64,000 nt of DNA from Sinimarinibacterium flocculans (GTDB taxonomy: Bacteria > Pseudomonadota > Gammaproteobacteria > Nevskiales > Nevskiaceae): contig NZ_QICN01000010.1 of the NCBI RefSeq assembly GCF_003201205.1, positions 62,001-126,000 on the forward strand. The letters are read 5' to 3'. This document shows, piece after piece, positions 26,873-34,517 of this stretch. Under the pieces are notes generated by a model, which made no database searches, had not been told where the DNA came from, and saw only the letters and a list, made by a program, of their open reading frames with translations. The position numbers were made by a program, and so were the translations under genes. Each line of letters begins with the position of its first letter. Positions within the stretch are counted from its first letter, which is position 1.

Positions 26873-28651
26873 ATGAATCCGCGCGCCGTCCTCGCCGAAT
26901 GCCCGCTGTTCGCCAGACTCGGTCCGGTGGCGCTGGACGCGCTTGCCGCGCGCTGCGAGCTGGTCGAGCTGCCGAGCGGTCGCACCGTGATCGAACAGGG
27001 CACGGTGTGCGAGAGCGTCTGGATCGTCGCGGCGGGACGGCTCAGTGCGGTGCTCACCGACGGCACCGTCGCCGGCGCCATCGCCCGGCTCGAACCGGTC
27101 GGCGAGATCAGTGCGCTGTCCGGCGAGCCGAGCGTGGCGTCGGTCCACGCGATACGCGACAGCCTGCTGCTGCGCATTCCGGCCAACCATCTCTATGCGG
27201 TGGTGTCGCAGCATCCGCAGGCGCTGATCGAGATGACGCGGGTGATCATCCAGCGGCTTCGCGACAACCAGCGCGCGCGCCATCTCGAACGCCAGCGGCA
27301 GATGCGCTGCTTCGCCGTGGTGCCGGCGACTCCCGCGATCGATGCGGTGGCGGTGGCGCGCCAGCTCGCGTCCGCACTGTCGGTCACCGCGGCCTGCCAG
27401 CCGGTGCTGATCGACGCCGCGGCGGTGGATGCCGCGCTCGGGCCGGGCCTGTCGCAGACGCGCATTGACGGCGGCGAGGACAACCGTCGGCTGGTCGAGC
27501 ACCTCAACCGCATCGAGGCCGAGCGCACGCACCTGGTCTACGTCGCCGGCGGCGACGCCGATCCGTGGGCGCGCCGCTGCATGCGCCAGGCCGATCGCAT
27601 CCTGTTCGTCGTCGACACGCAGACGCCGGCGATCGCCACCGCGATGGTCGACGAACTGCGCCGCTGCGGTGCGCGCGCGCCGGTCGATCTGGTGATGCTG
27701 CGCCCCGGCGGCGCGCAGCCGGATGAGGTGCTGCGCTGGCGCGAACGCGTCGGTGCCGGCAGTCACTACTACGTGCGCCGGGACCACGACAGCGACTACG
27801 CGAGCCTTGCGCGCCAGCTTACCGGACGTGGCGTCGGCCTCGTGCTCGGCGGCGGCGGCGCGCGCGGCTTCGCGCACATCGGCCTGCTGCGCGCGCTGCG
27901 GGAGCTGCAGATTCCGGTCGATCTCGTCGGCGGTTCGAGCATGGGGGCGTTTTTCGCCGCCCTGGTCGCCTGCGGCTACGACCATCACGAGATGGCACAC
28001 ATCGCGCGCGAGACTTTCGTGCGCCAGAACCATCTCAACGACTACCTGTTTCCGACCATCGCGCTGATCCGTGGACGCAAGTTCGTGCGCCGCCTGCGCG
28101 AGATCTTCGACGAGCAGCACATCGAAGCCTTGCGCACGCCGTACTTCTGCGTGTCGACCAACCTCACGCGCGGCGCCGCCGTGGTCCATGATCGCGGGCC
28201 GCTGTACCTGTGGGTGGCGACGAGCATGGCGGTGCCCGGTGTCGCGCCGCCGGTCGTCTGGCGCGGCGAGCTGCTGTGCGACGGTGCGGTCGTCAACAGC
28301 CTGCCGACCGACGTCATGCAGCAGCTCGAACGCGGGCCGATCATCGCCTCCGACGTCAGCACCGAGGGCGGCATCGCCGCTCCCGGCATCGAGGGACCGG
28401 ACCCGGAAGGCCTGCTGCGCATGAAGGGCGACGACGAGCGGCCGCGCCTGTTCTCGATCATGTTCCGCACGGCGACGCTGACCAGCGAAAGCGGCACGGC
28501 GCAGCGCGCCGCGCGGGCCGATGCCTATCTGCGCATGCCGGTCAGCAAGGTCGGCATGTTCGACTGGAAGCGGATGGACGAGGTGGTCGAGCGCGGTTAC
28601 GAGCACGCCATCGAGCAGCTCACGCCGCTAGTCGGGCGGCTGCTCGGCTGA
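26873..28651 (+). CDS. Cyclic-nucleotide-binding / patatin-like phospholipase (NTE family)
   Basis: A 592-residue protein with three parts. An N-terminal cNMP-binding domain (about 10-130) is followed by a middle alpha/beta region (about 140-300) like that of bacterial NTE-type proteins, which lacks a Walker A. A patatin lipase domain (about 320-590) completes it. The patatin parts are all present: oxyanion loop GGGGARGF (326-333), nucleophile elbow GSSMG with Ser356, and catalytic dyad Asp470 in DGA. It hydrolyses (lyso)phospholipids in the family; regulation by a nucleotide is inferred from the domain order. It diverges from the ydbH-like gene across 66 bases, where TAGACT (26854-26859) is a possible -10. 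Confidence 0.92.
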   Translation: MNPRAVLAECPLFARLGPVALDALAARCELVELPSGRTVIEQGTVCESVWIVAAGRLSAVLTDGTVAGAIARLEPVGEISALSGEPSVASVHAIRDSLLLRIPANHLYAVVSQHPQALIEMTRVIIQRLRDNQRARHLERQRQMRCFAVVPATPAIDAVAVARQLASALSVTAACQPVLIDAAAVDAALGPGLSQTRIDGGEDNRRLVEHLNRIEAERTHLVYVAGGDADPWARRCMRQADRILFVVDTQTPAIATAMVDELRRCGARAPVDLVMLRPGGAQPDEVLRWRERVGAGSHYYVRRDHDSDYASLARQLTGRGVGLVLGGGGARGFAHIGLLRALRELQIPVDLVGGSSMGAFFAALVACGYDHHEMAHIARETFVRQNHLNDYLFPTIALIRGRKFVRRLREIFDEQHIEALRTPYFCVSTNLTRGAAVVHDRGPLYLWVATSMAVPGVAPPVVWRGELLCDGAVVNSLPTDVMQQLERGPIIASDVSTEGGIAAPGIEGPDPEGLLRMKGDDERPRLFSIMFRTATLTSESGTAQRAARADAYLRMPVSKVGMFDWKRMDEVVERGYEHAIEQLTPLVGRLLG

Positions 28652-30073
28652 TTCGCCGGCACTGCGGCGCTGCCGGCGCGATTCGCTCGGCAGGCCCAGC
28701 ATCAGCGCCAGCAGCGCGACGATCGTCGCCGCGTTCGCGGGAATCTGCAGGTTGAAGTCGGCGAGACCGTGCACGCCGATGCTGAACACCGCGAGCGCGC
28801 TACCGAGCGCGATGCCGAGCACCTGCGGGTCGCGCCGCTGGCGCATGACCTGCAGGGCGCGCGCCAGCGGCAGCGCGACGAGCAGCGCCAGCAGCACGAC
28901 GCCGGGCACGCCGGTCTCGATCAGGAACTGCAACGGATCGTTGTGCGCGTGCTCGTTCGAGGCGAAGACGCTGGTCGAGCGGAACTGCGGATAGGCGACG
29001 GCGAAGCTGCCGAGCCCGCTGCCGAACGGCAGATAGTGTGCCGCCATGCGCTGCAGGTCCGGGAACGTGGCCAGGCGCTGGTCGGCCATCAGCAGCTGCG
29101 GCTGCAGGCGCTCGCGCAGCGCGTCGAGGCCGACGTAGCCGCCGACGATCGCCAGGTCGATGACCATCACCAGAACCAGGAACATCAGGCTGCGCAGCGG
29201 GTTGCCGCGGTTGCGCAGGATGAACAGCACGCCGCCGACGCTCAGGGCGGTGAAGAAGGCGATGTTGCCCATGCGCGACCGCGACACGACCAGCCCGGCG
29301 ACGATGACCAGCAGGCCGATGCGCAGCAGCGGGGCATGTCCCAGCACCAGATTGATGGCGGCGCGCACGGCGCCACGCCAGTCGGTGACGCGCGTGGCTG
29401 CGGCGACGCGTGCGAGCAGCAGGCCGACTGCCAGGGAGCCGCCGATCTCCAGGTAACCGGCGAAGTGATTGCGGTTGATGAAGGTGCCGGTCGCCGATCC
29501 GAGGTAGTCGGTCTTGCGGCCGAAAGGACCGACCTCAAGCCCGCTCAGCGTCATGCCGGCGCCGAGCAGGGCCTGGATGACCGCGCCGAGAATCAGGCCG
29601 TGCACCAGCCAGCGGCGCGCCCGCGGCGTACGTGCGCACAGCAGGATCAGGAGAAACAGGCAGAAGTACGTGGCGCTTTCACGCAGGTGCGCGAGCGTGG
29701 CCATGCGGTCGACGGAGATGGCCACCGTCACCGGCCCCTCCCAGGTGGCCACCAGCACGTAGGCGTCGCGCGATGCCGGCGCCAGACGTGCGAGCAGGGA
29801 CTCCGGCAGCGCCGCGGCCTGCAGCGCGATCCAGACCAGCCATAGCAGCCAGACGATCACGGCGGCCCACTGCAGGCGGTCGAGCCGGACCGGCATCCGT
29901 GTCAGCAGCAACGACATCACGGCGACGCCGGTGAGTGCAGCGAACAGCAGCTCGAACCAGGCCAGCGCCCACGGCCGGTTGGCGCCCGCCGGCAGCGGCA
30001 TCAGCAGCAGCGCGCAGGTCGTCAGCAGCACGATGCCGGTGGCGAGCCATTGAGATTCGGAGCGGGTGCGCAT
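28628..30073 (-). CDS. O-antigen ligase/Wzy-like polytopic membrane protein
   Basis: A 481-residue membrane protein with about 11-12 hydrophobic segments and the Wzy_C/O-antigen ligase block. [12 protein letters not shown] lies near the centre. A large periplasmic loop before the C-terminal helices carries the conserved [17 protein letters not shown]. Such proteins join or polymerise glycan chains on the periplasmic face. The gene stands alone and overlaps the end of the convergent patatin gene by 24 bases. Its ATG (30073) lies about 90 bases from a prolyl-oligopeptidase remnant on the other strand, so its promoter region must lie in that remnant. No other polysaccharide genes adjoin it. Confidence 0.87.
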   Translation of the reverse strand: MRTRSESQWLATGIVLLTTCALLLMPLPAGANRPWALAWFELLFAALTGVAVMSLLLTRMPVRLDRLQWAAVIVWLLWLVWIALQAAALPESLLARLAPASRDAYVLVATWEGPVTVAISVDRMATLAHLRESATYFCLFLLILLCARTPRARRWLVHGLILGAVIQALLGAGMTLSGLEVGPFGRKTDYLGSATGTFINRNHFAGYLEIGGSLAVGLLLARVAAATRVTDWRGAVRAAINLVLGHAPLLRIGLLVIVAGLVVSRSRMGNIAFFTALSVGGVLFILRNRGNPLRSLMFLVLVMVIDLAIVGGYVGLDALRERLQPQLLMADQRLATFPDLQRMAAHYLPFGSGLGSFAVAYPQFRSTSVFASNEHAHNDPLQFLIETGVPGVVLLALLVALPLARALQVMRQRRDPQVLGIALGSALAVFSIGVHGLADFNLQIPANAATIVALLALMLGLPSESRRQRRSAGESAEQPPD

Positions 30074-30157
30074 CACGAACCGGGCCGGGGCGGATGGCGC
30101 GGCGTGGCGTTTCAGACACCAGGCGACCAGTTCGACGCTCGGGCGCGGGCGGTCGCA

Positions 30158-30859
30158 CAAGCGGCGCAGCTCTATGGCTACGGCGGCTTCAACATTTCGC
30201 TGCCGCCGACGTTCTCCGTGTCCCACCTGGTGTGGATGGAGCAGGGCGGCATCTACGCGCAGGCCAACCTGCGCGGCGGCGGCGAGTACGGCAGGGCCTG
30301 GCACGAGGCGGGCACGAAGCAGCGCAAGCAGAACGTCTTCGACGACTTCATCGCCGCAGCCGAATACCTCGTGCGCGAGAAATGGACCGCGCCGTCGCAC
30401 CTCGCCATCAGCGGCCGCTCGAACGGCGGCCTACTGGTCGGCGCGACGCTCAACCAGCGCCCCGAGCTGTTTGCGGCGGCGCTACCGGCGGTCGGCGTCA
30501 TGGACATGCTGCGCTACCACCGCTTCACCATCGGCTGGGCCTGGGCCGGCGACTACGGCACTTCCGACGACGAGGAAGGCTTCGGCTACCTGTACCGCTA
30601 CTCGCCGGTGCACACGGTGCGCGACGGCGTGAAGTACCCGGCCGTGCTGATCAATACCGCGGACCACGACGACCGCGTCGTTCCCGGGCACTCGTACAAG
30701 TACGCGGCGGCGCTGCAGCGCGCCCAGGCCGATCCGGCGCGTCCGATCCTGATCCGCATCGACGTCAAGGCCGGACACGGCGCCGGCAAGCCCATCGGCA
30801 AGCTCATCGAGGAAGAGGCGGACCGGCTGGCCTTCATCCGGCATTACACGACGCGATAG
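30158..30859 (+). pseudogene. 3' remnant of a prolyl oligopeptidase (S9A) gene
   Basis: About 232 codons matching only the C-terminal third of prolyl oligopeptidase (family about 680-720 residues). Homology begins abruptly at [16 protein letters not shown] near 30170. The whole catalytic triad is present: Ser in [11 protein letters not shown], Asp in [14 protein letters not shown], His in KAGHGAGKP. The beta-propeller and the start of the hydrolase domain are missing. Codons upstream of 30158 are unrelated and run towards the divergent O-antigen-ligase gene. A short product from an upstream ATG (30050) is formally possible, but the gene looks like a 5' deletion product. Confidence 0.85.
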
Positions 30860-30875
30860 CGGCGCGCCCGCCGTT

Positions 30876-30950
30876 TGTAGGAGCGGCTTCAGCCGCGACG
30901 GCTTCGTTCGCGCGGCACGGGAAAGCGTCGCGGCTGAAGCCTTTCCTGCA
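30876..30950. repeat. REP-like inverted repeat (GGAGCGGCTTCAGCCGCGAC type)
   Basis: TGTAGGAGCGGCTTCAGCCG onwards at 30876 pairs with the arm ending in CCTGCA at 30950. The core GCTTCAGCCGCGAC (30886-30899) and its complement GTCGCGGCTGAAGC (30927-30940) match perfectly over 14 bases. This repeat type is widespread between genes of Xanthomonadales/Pseudomonadales relatives. It follows the oligopeptidase remnant and precedes the TetR promoter. Confidence 0.8.
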
Positions 30951-30996
30951 TCCCATTCGCTTGGCCGCCGCGACAGCGAACGATGCCTGTCCAGCC

Positions 30997-31050
30997 TTGA
31001 GCCATACGCCCGCGTATGGTTACATGCTCGGCACGATACGCCTGCGTATG
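30997..31050 (+). promoter_or_regulatory. TetR-fadE promoter with two tandem palindromic operators
   Basis: Two near-identical palindromes, CATACGCCCGCGTATG (31003-31018) and GATACGCCTGCGTATG (31035-31050), share ATACGC-N2-GCGTAT and are 32 bases apart, about three helical turns. A possible -35 TTGAGC (30997-31002) and a weak -10 TTACAT (31020-31025) bracket the first palindrome with a 17-base spacer. The second lies between the -10 and the TetR ATG at 31067. This is the classic layout for autorepression by a dimeric TetR protein. Assignment to this particular regulator is inferred. Confidence 0.75.
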
Positions 31051-31066
31051 TGACCCCTGTCGAGCG

Positions 31067-31729
31067 ATGAAAGCCGCCGCCAACGGAAGCGATGCCAAGC
31101 CGAACCTGACCGCCGAGGACTGGGCGCGGGCGGCGCTGGAGGTGATGGCCGCCGGCGGCCTGGATGCCGTTGCGGTCGAGCCGCTGGCACGCCGCCTGGG
31201 CGTCACCAAGGGCAGCTTCTACTGGCATTTCCCCAACCGCGAGGCGCTGCTGCGTGCGGCGCTGGAGCGCTGGGAGCGGCGCGAGACCGAGGAAGTGCTG
31301 GCCCGCGTCGGCGACGAGCCCGATCCGTATGCGCGCATCGTCAAGGTCTTCAAGGAGGCCAACGCCGGTTACCGCTCGGGGCGGCTGTACCTCGCCATCG
31401 CTGCGGCCGAGGACAACCCGCTCGTGCGCGAGTTCGTTCAGCGTGTGTCCGAGCGCCGCATGCAGTATCTGGTGCAGTGCTACGAGGCGCTGGGTTTCGA
31501 CGCGACCCGCGCGCAGCACTGGGCGCGCTTCGCCTATGCCACGTTCATGGGCAACCTGCAGATCCGCCGCGACACGCCGGATCTGATGCCCGGCGGGGCG
31601 CCGTTCAACGAGTACCTGAAGTTGATGATCAAGACGCTGATTCCGCGCAGTGCGGCAGACGTCACCCCGGTAGTGGAGGAGAACCACCCGCATGTCGTGC
31701 CGCTGCGGCGCGCGACCGACGGGACGTAA
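31067..31729 (+). CDS. TetR/AcrR family transcriptional regulator of fadE
   Basis: A 220-residue TetR-family repressor. The N-terminal helix-turn-helix (about residues 30-65) reads VEPLARRLGVTKGSFYWHFPNREALLRAAL, a typical recognition helix. The C-terminal domain, with Phe/Tyr/Arg-rich helices, would bind a ligand, probably an acyl-CoA given the neighbour. It lies 26 bases upstream of fadE, evidently in one operon, behind two tandem palindromes that are good candidate operators. The ATG at 31067 avoids translating through the palindromes. It is likely autoregulatory and a repressor of fatty-acid oxidation genes. Confidence 0.88.
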   Translation: MKAAANGSDAKPNLTAEDWARAALEVMAAGGLDAVAVEPLARRLGVTKGSFYWHFPNREALLRAALERWERRETEEVLARVGDEPDPYARIVKVFKEANAGYRSGRLYLAIAAAEDNPLVREFVQRVSERRMQYLVQCYEALGFDATRAQHWARFAYATFMGNLQIRRDTPDLMPGGAPFNEYLKLMIKTLIPRSAADVTPVVEENHPHVVPLRRATDGT

Positions 31730-31755
31730 CGCTCACCCTCAACGGAGAAGTCGCC

Positions 31756-34233
31756 ATGACCGCTCTAGTCACCACTCTCGTCGCCGTCCTCGCCGCATGG
31801 GCGCTGGCCTTCGCCGGCGCGCCGCTGCTGGTCTGGACCGCCGCGATCGGCGTGCTGCTGCTCGCCCTCAAGGGCCTCGGCCTCATCGGCACGACGGCCT
31901 TCGCCATCGCCGGCACGGTCTTCGTCACGCTGGCCCTGCTGCTGAACCTGCGGCCGCTGCGCCGCGCGGTGCTCACGGCGCCGATCTTCGGCGTGTTCAA
32001 GAAGGTGCTGCCGGAAATGTCGTCCACCGAGCGCGAGGCACTGGAGGCCGGCGACACCTGGTGGGAGGCCGAGATGTTCCGCGGCCGCCCCGACTGGAAC
32101 AAGCTGATCGACTTCAAGTACACCGCCCTGACCCCTGAGGAGCAATCCTTCCTCGACAACGAGTGCGAGGAGCTGTGCAAGCTCTGCGACGACTGGAAGA
32201 TCGAGTTCGAGCAGAAGGACCTGCCGCCCGAGGCCTGGGCGTACATCCGCGAGAAGAAGTTCCTCGCGATGCTGATCAAGAAGGAATACGGCGGCCTGGG
32301 CTTCTCGGCCAACGCGCAGTCCGCGGTCGTCACCAAGCTCGCCACTAAGTCGATCACGATGGCGGTCACCGTCATGGTGCCGAACTCACTGGGCCCCGGC
32401 GAGCTGCTGATGCACTACGGCACCGACCAGCAGAAGAAGCAGTGGCTGCCGGGCCTGGTCGACGGCAGCGAGCTGCCGTGCTTCGGCCTCACCGGCCCCG
32501 AGGTCGGGTCGGACGCCACGGCAATGCCGGATCTGGGCGTCGTCGGCTACGGTGAGCACGAAGGCAAGAAGGTGCTCGGCATCACGCTCAACTTCTCCAA
32601 GCGCTACATCACGCTGGCGCCGGTCGCGACCGTCGTCGGTCTCGCGTTCAAGCTGCGCGACCCGGACGGTCTGCTCGGCGACAAGTCGAAGAGCGAGTAC
32701 GGGATTACCTGTGCGCTGGTGCCGGCCAAGCACCCGGGCGTGCAGATCGGTCGTCGTCACTATCCCGGCGCGGCCTTCATGAACGGCACGATCCACGGCA
32801 AGGACGTCTTCATCCCGGTCGACTGGATCATCGGCGGCCCGGCGATGGCCGGGAAAGGCTGGCGCATGCTGGTCGAGTGCCTGTCGGCCGGTCGCGGCAT
32901 CTCGCTGCCGGCGCTCGGCACCGCCGCCGGGCAGACCGCGTACCGCATGACCGGCGCCTACGGCCGCTTCCGCCGCCAGTTCAAGGTGTCGATCGGCAAG
33001 TTCGAGGGCGTGCAGGAAGCCACCGGCCGCATCGGCGGCTACGCCTACACGCTGGAGGCGATGCGCGTGATGACGGCCTCGGCCGTCGACCACTGCGCCC
33101 CGTCCGTGGTCACGGCGATCGCCAAGTACCACATGACCGAGCTGATGCGGAAGATCGTCACCGACGGCATGGATGTGATGGCCGGCAAGGCCATCCAGCA
33201 GGGGCCGCGCAACTTCATGGCCACGGCCTACAAGGCGACGCCGGTCGCGATCACGGTCGAGGGCGCCAACATCCTCACCCGTAACCTGATGATCTTCGGA
33301 CAGGGCGCGATCCGCTGCCACGAGTACGTCTTCCCGGAGATGGAGGCGGCGCGCGAGAACGACCTGCCGGCCTTCGACAAACTGCTGTTCGGTCACATCG
33401 GCTTCTCGGTCAACCGCGCGGTGCGTGCCTTCACGCTGGGCCTGACCGGTGCACGGCTCGCGCGCTCGCCGGTGGACGGCGAGATGGCGCCGTACTTCCG
33501 CGACATGGAGCGCTTCTCCGCCGCGCTGGCCTTCTGCTCGGACCTGACGATGGGCGTGCTCGGTGGCAAGCTCAAGTTCCTCGAGCGCCTGTCCGCGCGC
33601 CTGGGCGACGTGCTCTCGCAGCTCTACATCGCCTCCTGCGTCGCCAAGTACTACCTCGAGGGTCCGAAGACCGAGGCCGAGCTGGCGCATGCGCGCTGGG
33701 CCCTTGACCACTGCCTGTACGAGATCGCCAACGCCTTCGACGGCTTCATCCGCAACTTCCCGGTGGCCTGGGCGCGCGGCGTCATGCGCCTGGTGGTGTT
33801 CCCACTGGGCAACCGCTTCAAGCCGGTGTCCGACCGCGTCAATGCCAGGGTCGCCGACCTGATCCTCGAGCCCAACGACGTGCGCGAGCGCCTGTCCTGG
33901 CTGGTGTTCGTCAACGGCGGCGAGCATGACCCGGTCGGCCGCATGGAGCATGCCTGGAAGGTGTCGCAGGACTGCGAGGAGGCCTACCTCAAGTTCTTCA
34001 AGCTAGCGAACAAGGGCGAGCTGGCCGGCGATACCGTGGCCGATCGCCTGCGCGATGCCGTGACCCGCGGCCTGATGACCCGCGAGGAGGCCGATCAGGC
34101 CGACACCTACGACAAGGTGCGCTACGAGGTCATTTCCACCGACGATTTCAGCAAGGAGTACATCGCCGGGAACTACGACGCCGAGCGCGCTGAAGTCATT
34201 GAAATGGCTGCAGTTAGGGCGCGAGTCGCGTAA
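31756..34233 (+). CDS. fadE: Acyl-CoA dehydrogenase FadE
   Basis: An 825-residue FadE-type flavoprotein catalysing the first beta-oxidation step, acyl-CoA to trans-2-enoyl-CoA. Two or three hydrophobic N-terminal segments (about 1-65) anchor it in the inner membrane. The acyl-CoA dehydrogenase domain contains VPNSLGPGELLMHYGTDQQK, FGLTGPEVGSDA and SAGRGISLPALGTAAGQ. The C-terminal DUF1974 region contains DHCLYEIANAFDGFIRNFP and NDVRERLSWLVF. Length is close to E. coli FadE (814). It is preceded by the ribosome-binding site GGAGAAG and by its TetR gene, and followed by an intrinsic terminator. Confidence 0.96.
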   Translation: MTALVTTLVAVLAAWALAFAGAPLLVWTAAIGVLLLALKGLGLIGTTAFAIAGTVFVTLALLLNLRPLRRAVLTAPIFGVFKKVLPEMSSTEREALEAGDTWWEAEMFRGRPDWNKLIDFKYTALTPEEQSFLDNECEELCKLCDDWKIEFEQKDLPPEAWAYIREKKFLAMLIKKEYGGLGFSANAQSAVVTKLATKSITMAVTVMVPNSLGPGELLMHYGTDQQKKQWLPGLVDGSELPCFGLTGPEVGSDATAMPDLGVVGYGEHEGKKVLGITLNFSKRYITLAPVATVVGLAFKLRDPDGLLGDKSKSEYGITCALVPAKHPGVQIGRRHYPGAAFMNGTIHGKDVFIPVDWIIGGPAMAGKGWRMLVECLSAGRGISLPALGTAAGQTAYRMTGAYGRFRRQFKVSIGKFEGVQEATGRIGGYAYTLEAMRVMTASAVDHCAPSVVTAIAKYHMTELMRKIVTDGMDVMAGKAIQQGPRNFMATAYKATPVAITVEGANILTRNLMIFGQGAIRCHEYVFPEMEAARENDLPAFDKLLFGHIGFSVNRAVRAFTLGLTGARLARSPVDGEMAPYFRDMERFSAALAFCSDLTMGVLGGKLKFLERLSARLGDVLSQLYIASCVAKYYLEGPKTEAELAHARWALDHCLYEIANAFDGFIRNFPVAWARGVMRLVVFPLGNRFKPVSDRVNARVADLILEPNDVRERLSWLVFVNGGEHDPVGRMEHAWKVSQDCEEAYLKFFKLANKGELAGDTVADRLRDAVTRGLMTREEADQADTYDKVRYEVISTDDFSKEYIAGNYDAERAEVIEMAAVRARVA

Positions 34234-34398
34234 GCCGGCGGCGCCCGGCCGGGGCATTTGTCGGGGTTGGCCCCACCGGGTCCGGTTTCGCCCCAACGCC
34301 TCGGTCGTGTAGGATGTCTCGTGGTGTCACAGACGCCGCGTTGAGGCCGCCGCTGCGGGCGGCCGCCGGAGTGTTCCTCTTCCCAAAGGGGTGACCTT

Positions 34399-34430
34399 GG
34401 GCCGGATGCACAGTCGTCCGGCCCTTTTTC
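34399..34430 (+). terminator. Intrinsic terminator of the TetR-fadE operon
   Basis: An 8-base stem GGGCCGGA / TCCGGCCC (34399-34406 and 34417-34424) with a 10-base loop and a TTTTT tail, about 165 bases past the fadE stop. The 165 bases between the stop and this hairpin show no gene. Confidence 0.85.
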
Positions 34431-34464
34431 TGGCAGCACGATCCCGGAATCGCGCTGCCGGGAC

Positions 34465-34500
34465 GAAGAAGGCCGGGCGCTTTCGCGCCCGGCCTTCTTC
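34465..34500. terminator. Bidirectional terminator between fadE and the convergent FadB/FadJ-type gene
   Basis: A perfect 16-base inverted repeat GAAGAAGGCCGGGCGC / GCGCCCGGCCTTCTTC around a TTTC loop, 17 bases from the stop of the minus-strand bifunctional enzyme gene. The GAAGAAG arms recall those of the 15452-15484 terminator. Confidence 0.88.
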
Positions 34501-34517
34501 GTTGCAGACCCCGTGGA

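Noticed and set aside
26807-28606. A 600-codon N-terminal extension of the YdbH-like gene on the minus strand
   Set aside because: It is entirely antisense to the patatin gene, has no family resemblance, and a signal-peptide start at 26806 explains the real protein.
32386-33951. A 521-codon minus-strand frame inside fadE
   Set aside because: Antisense shadow of a conserved gene, no recognisable domain.
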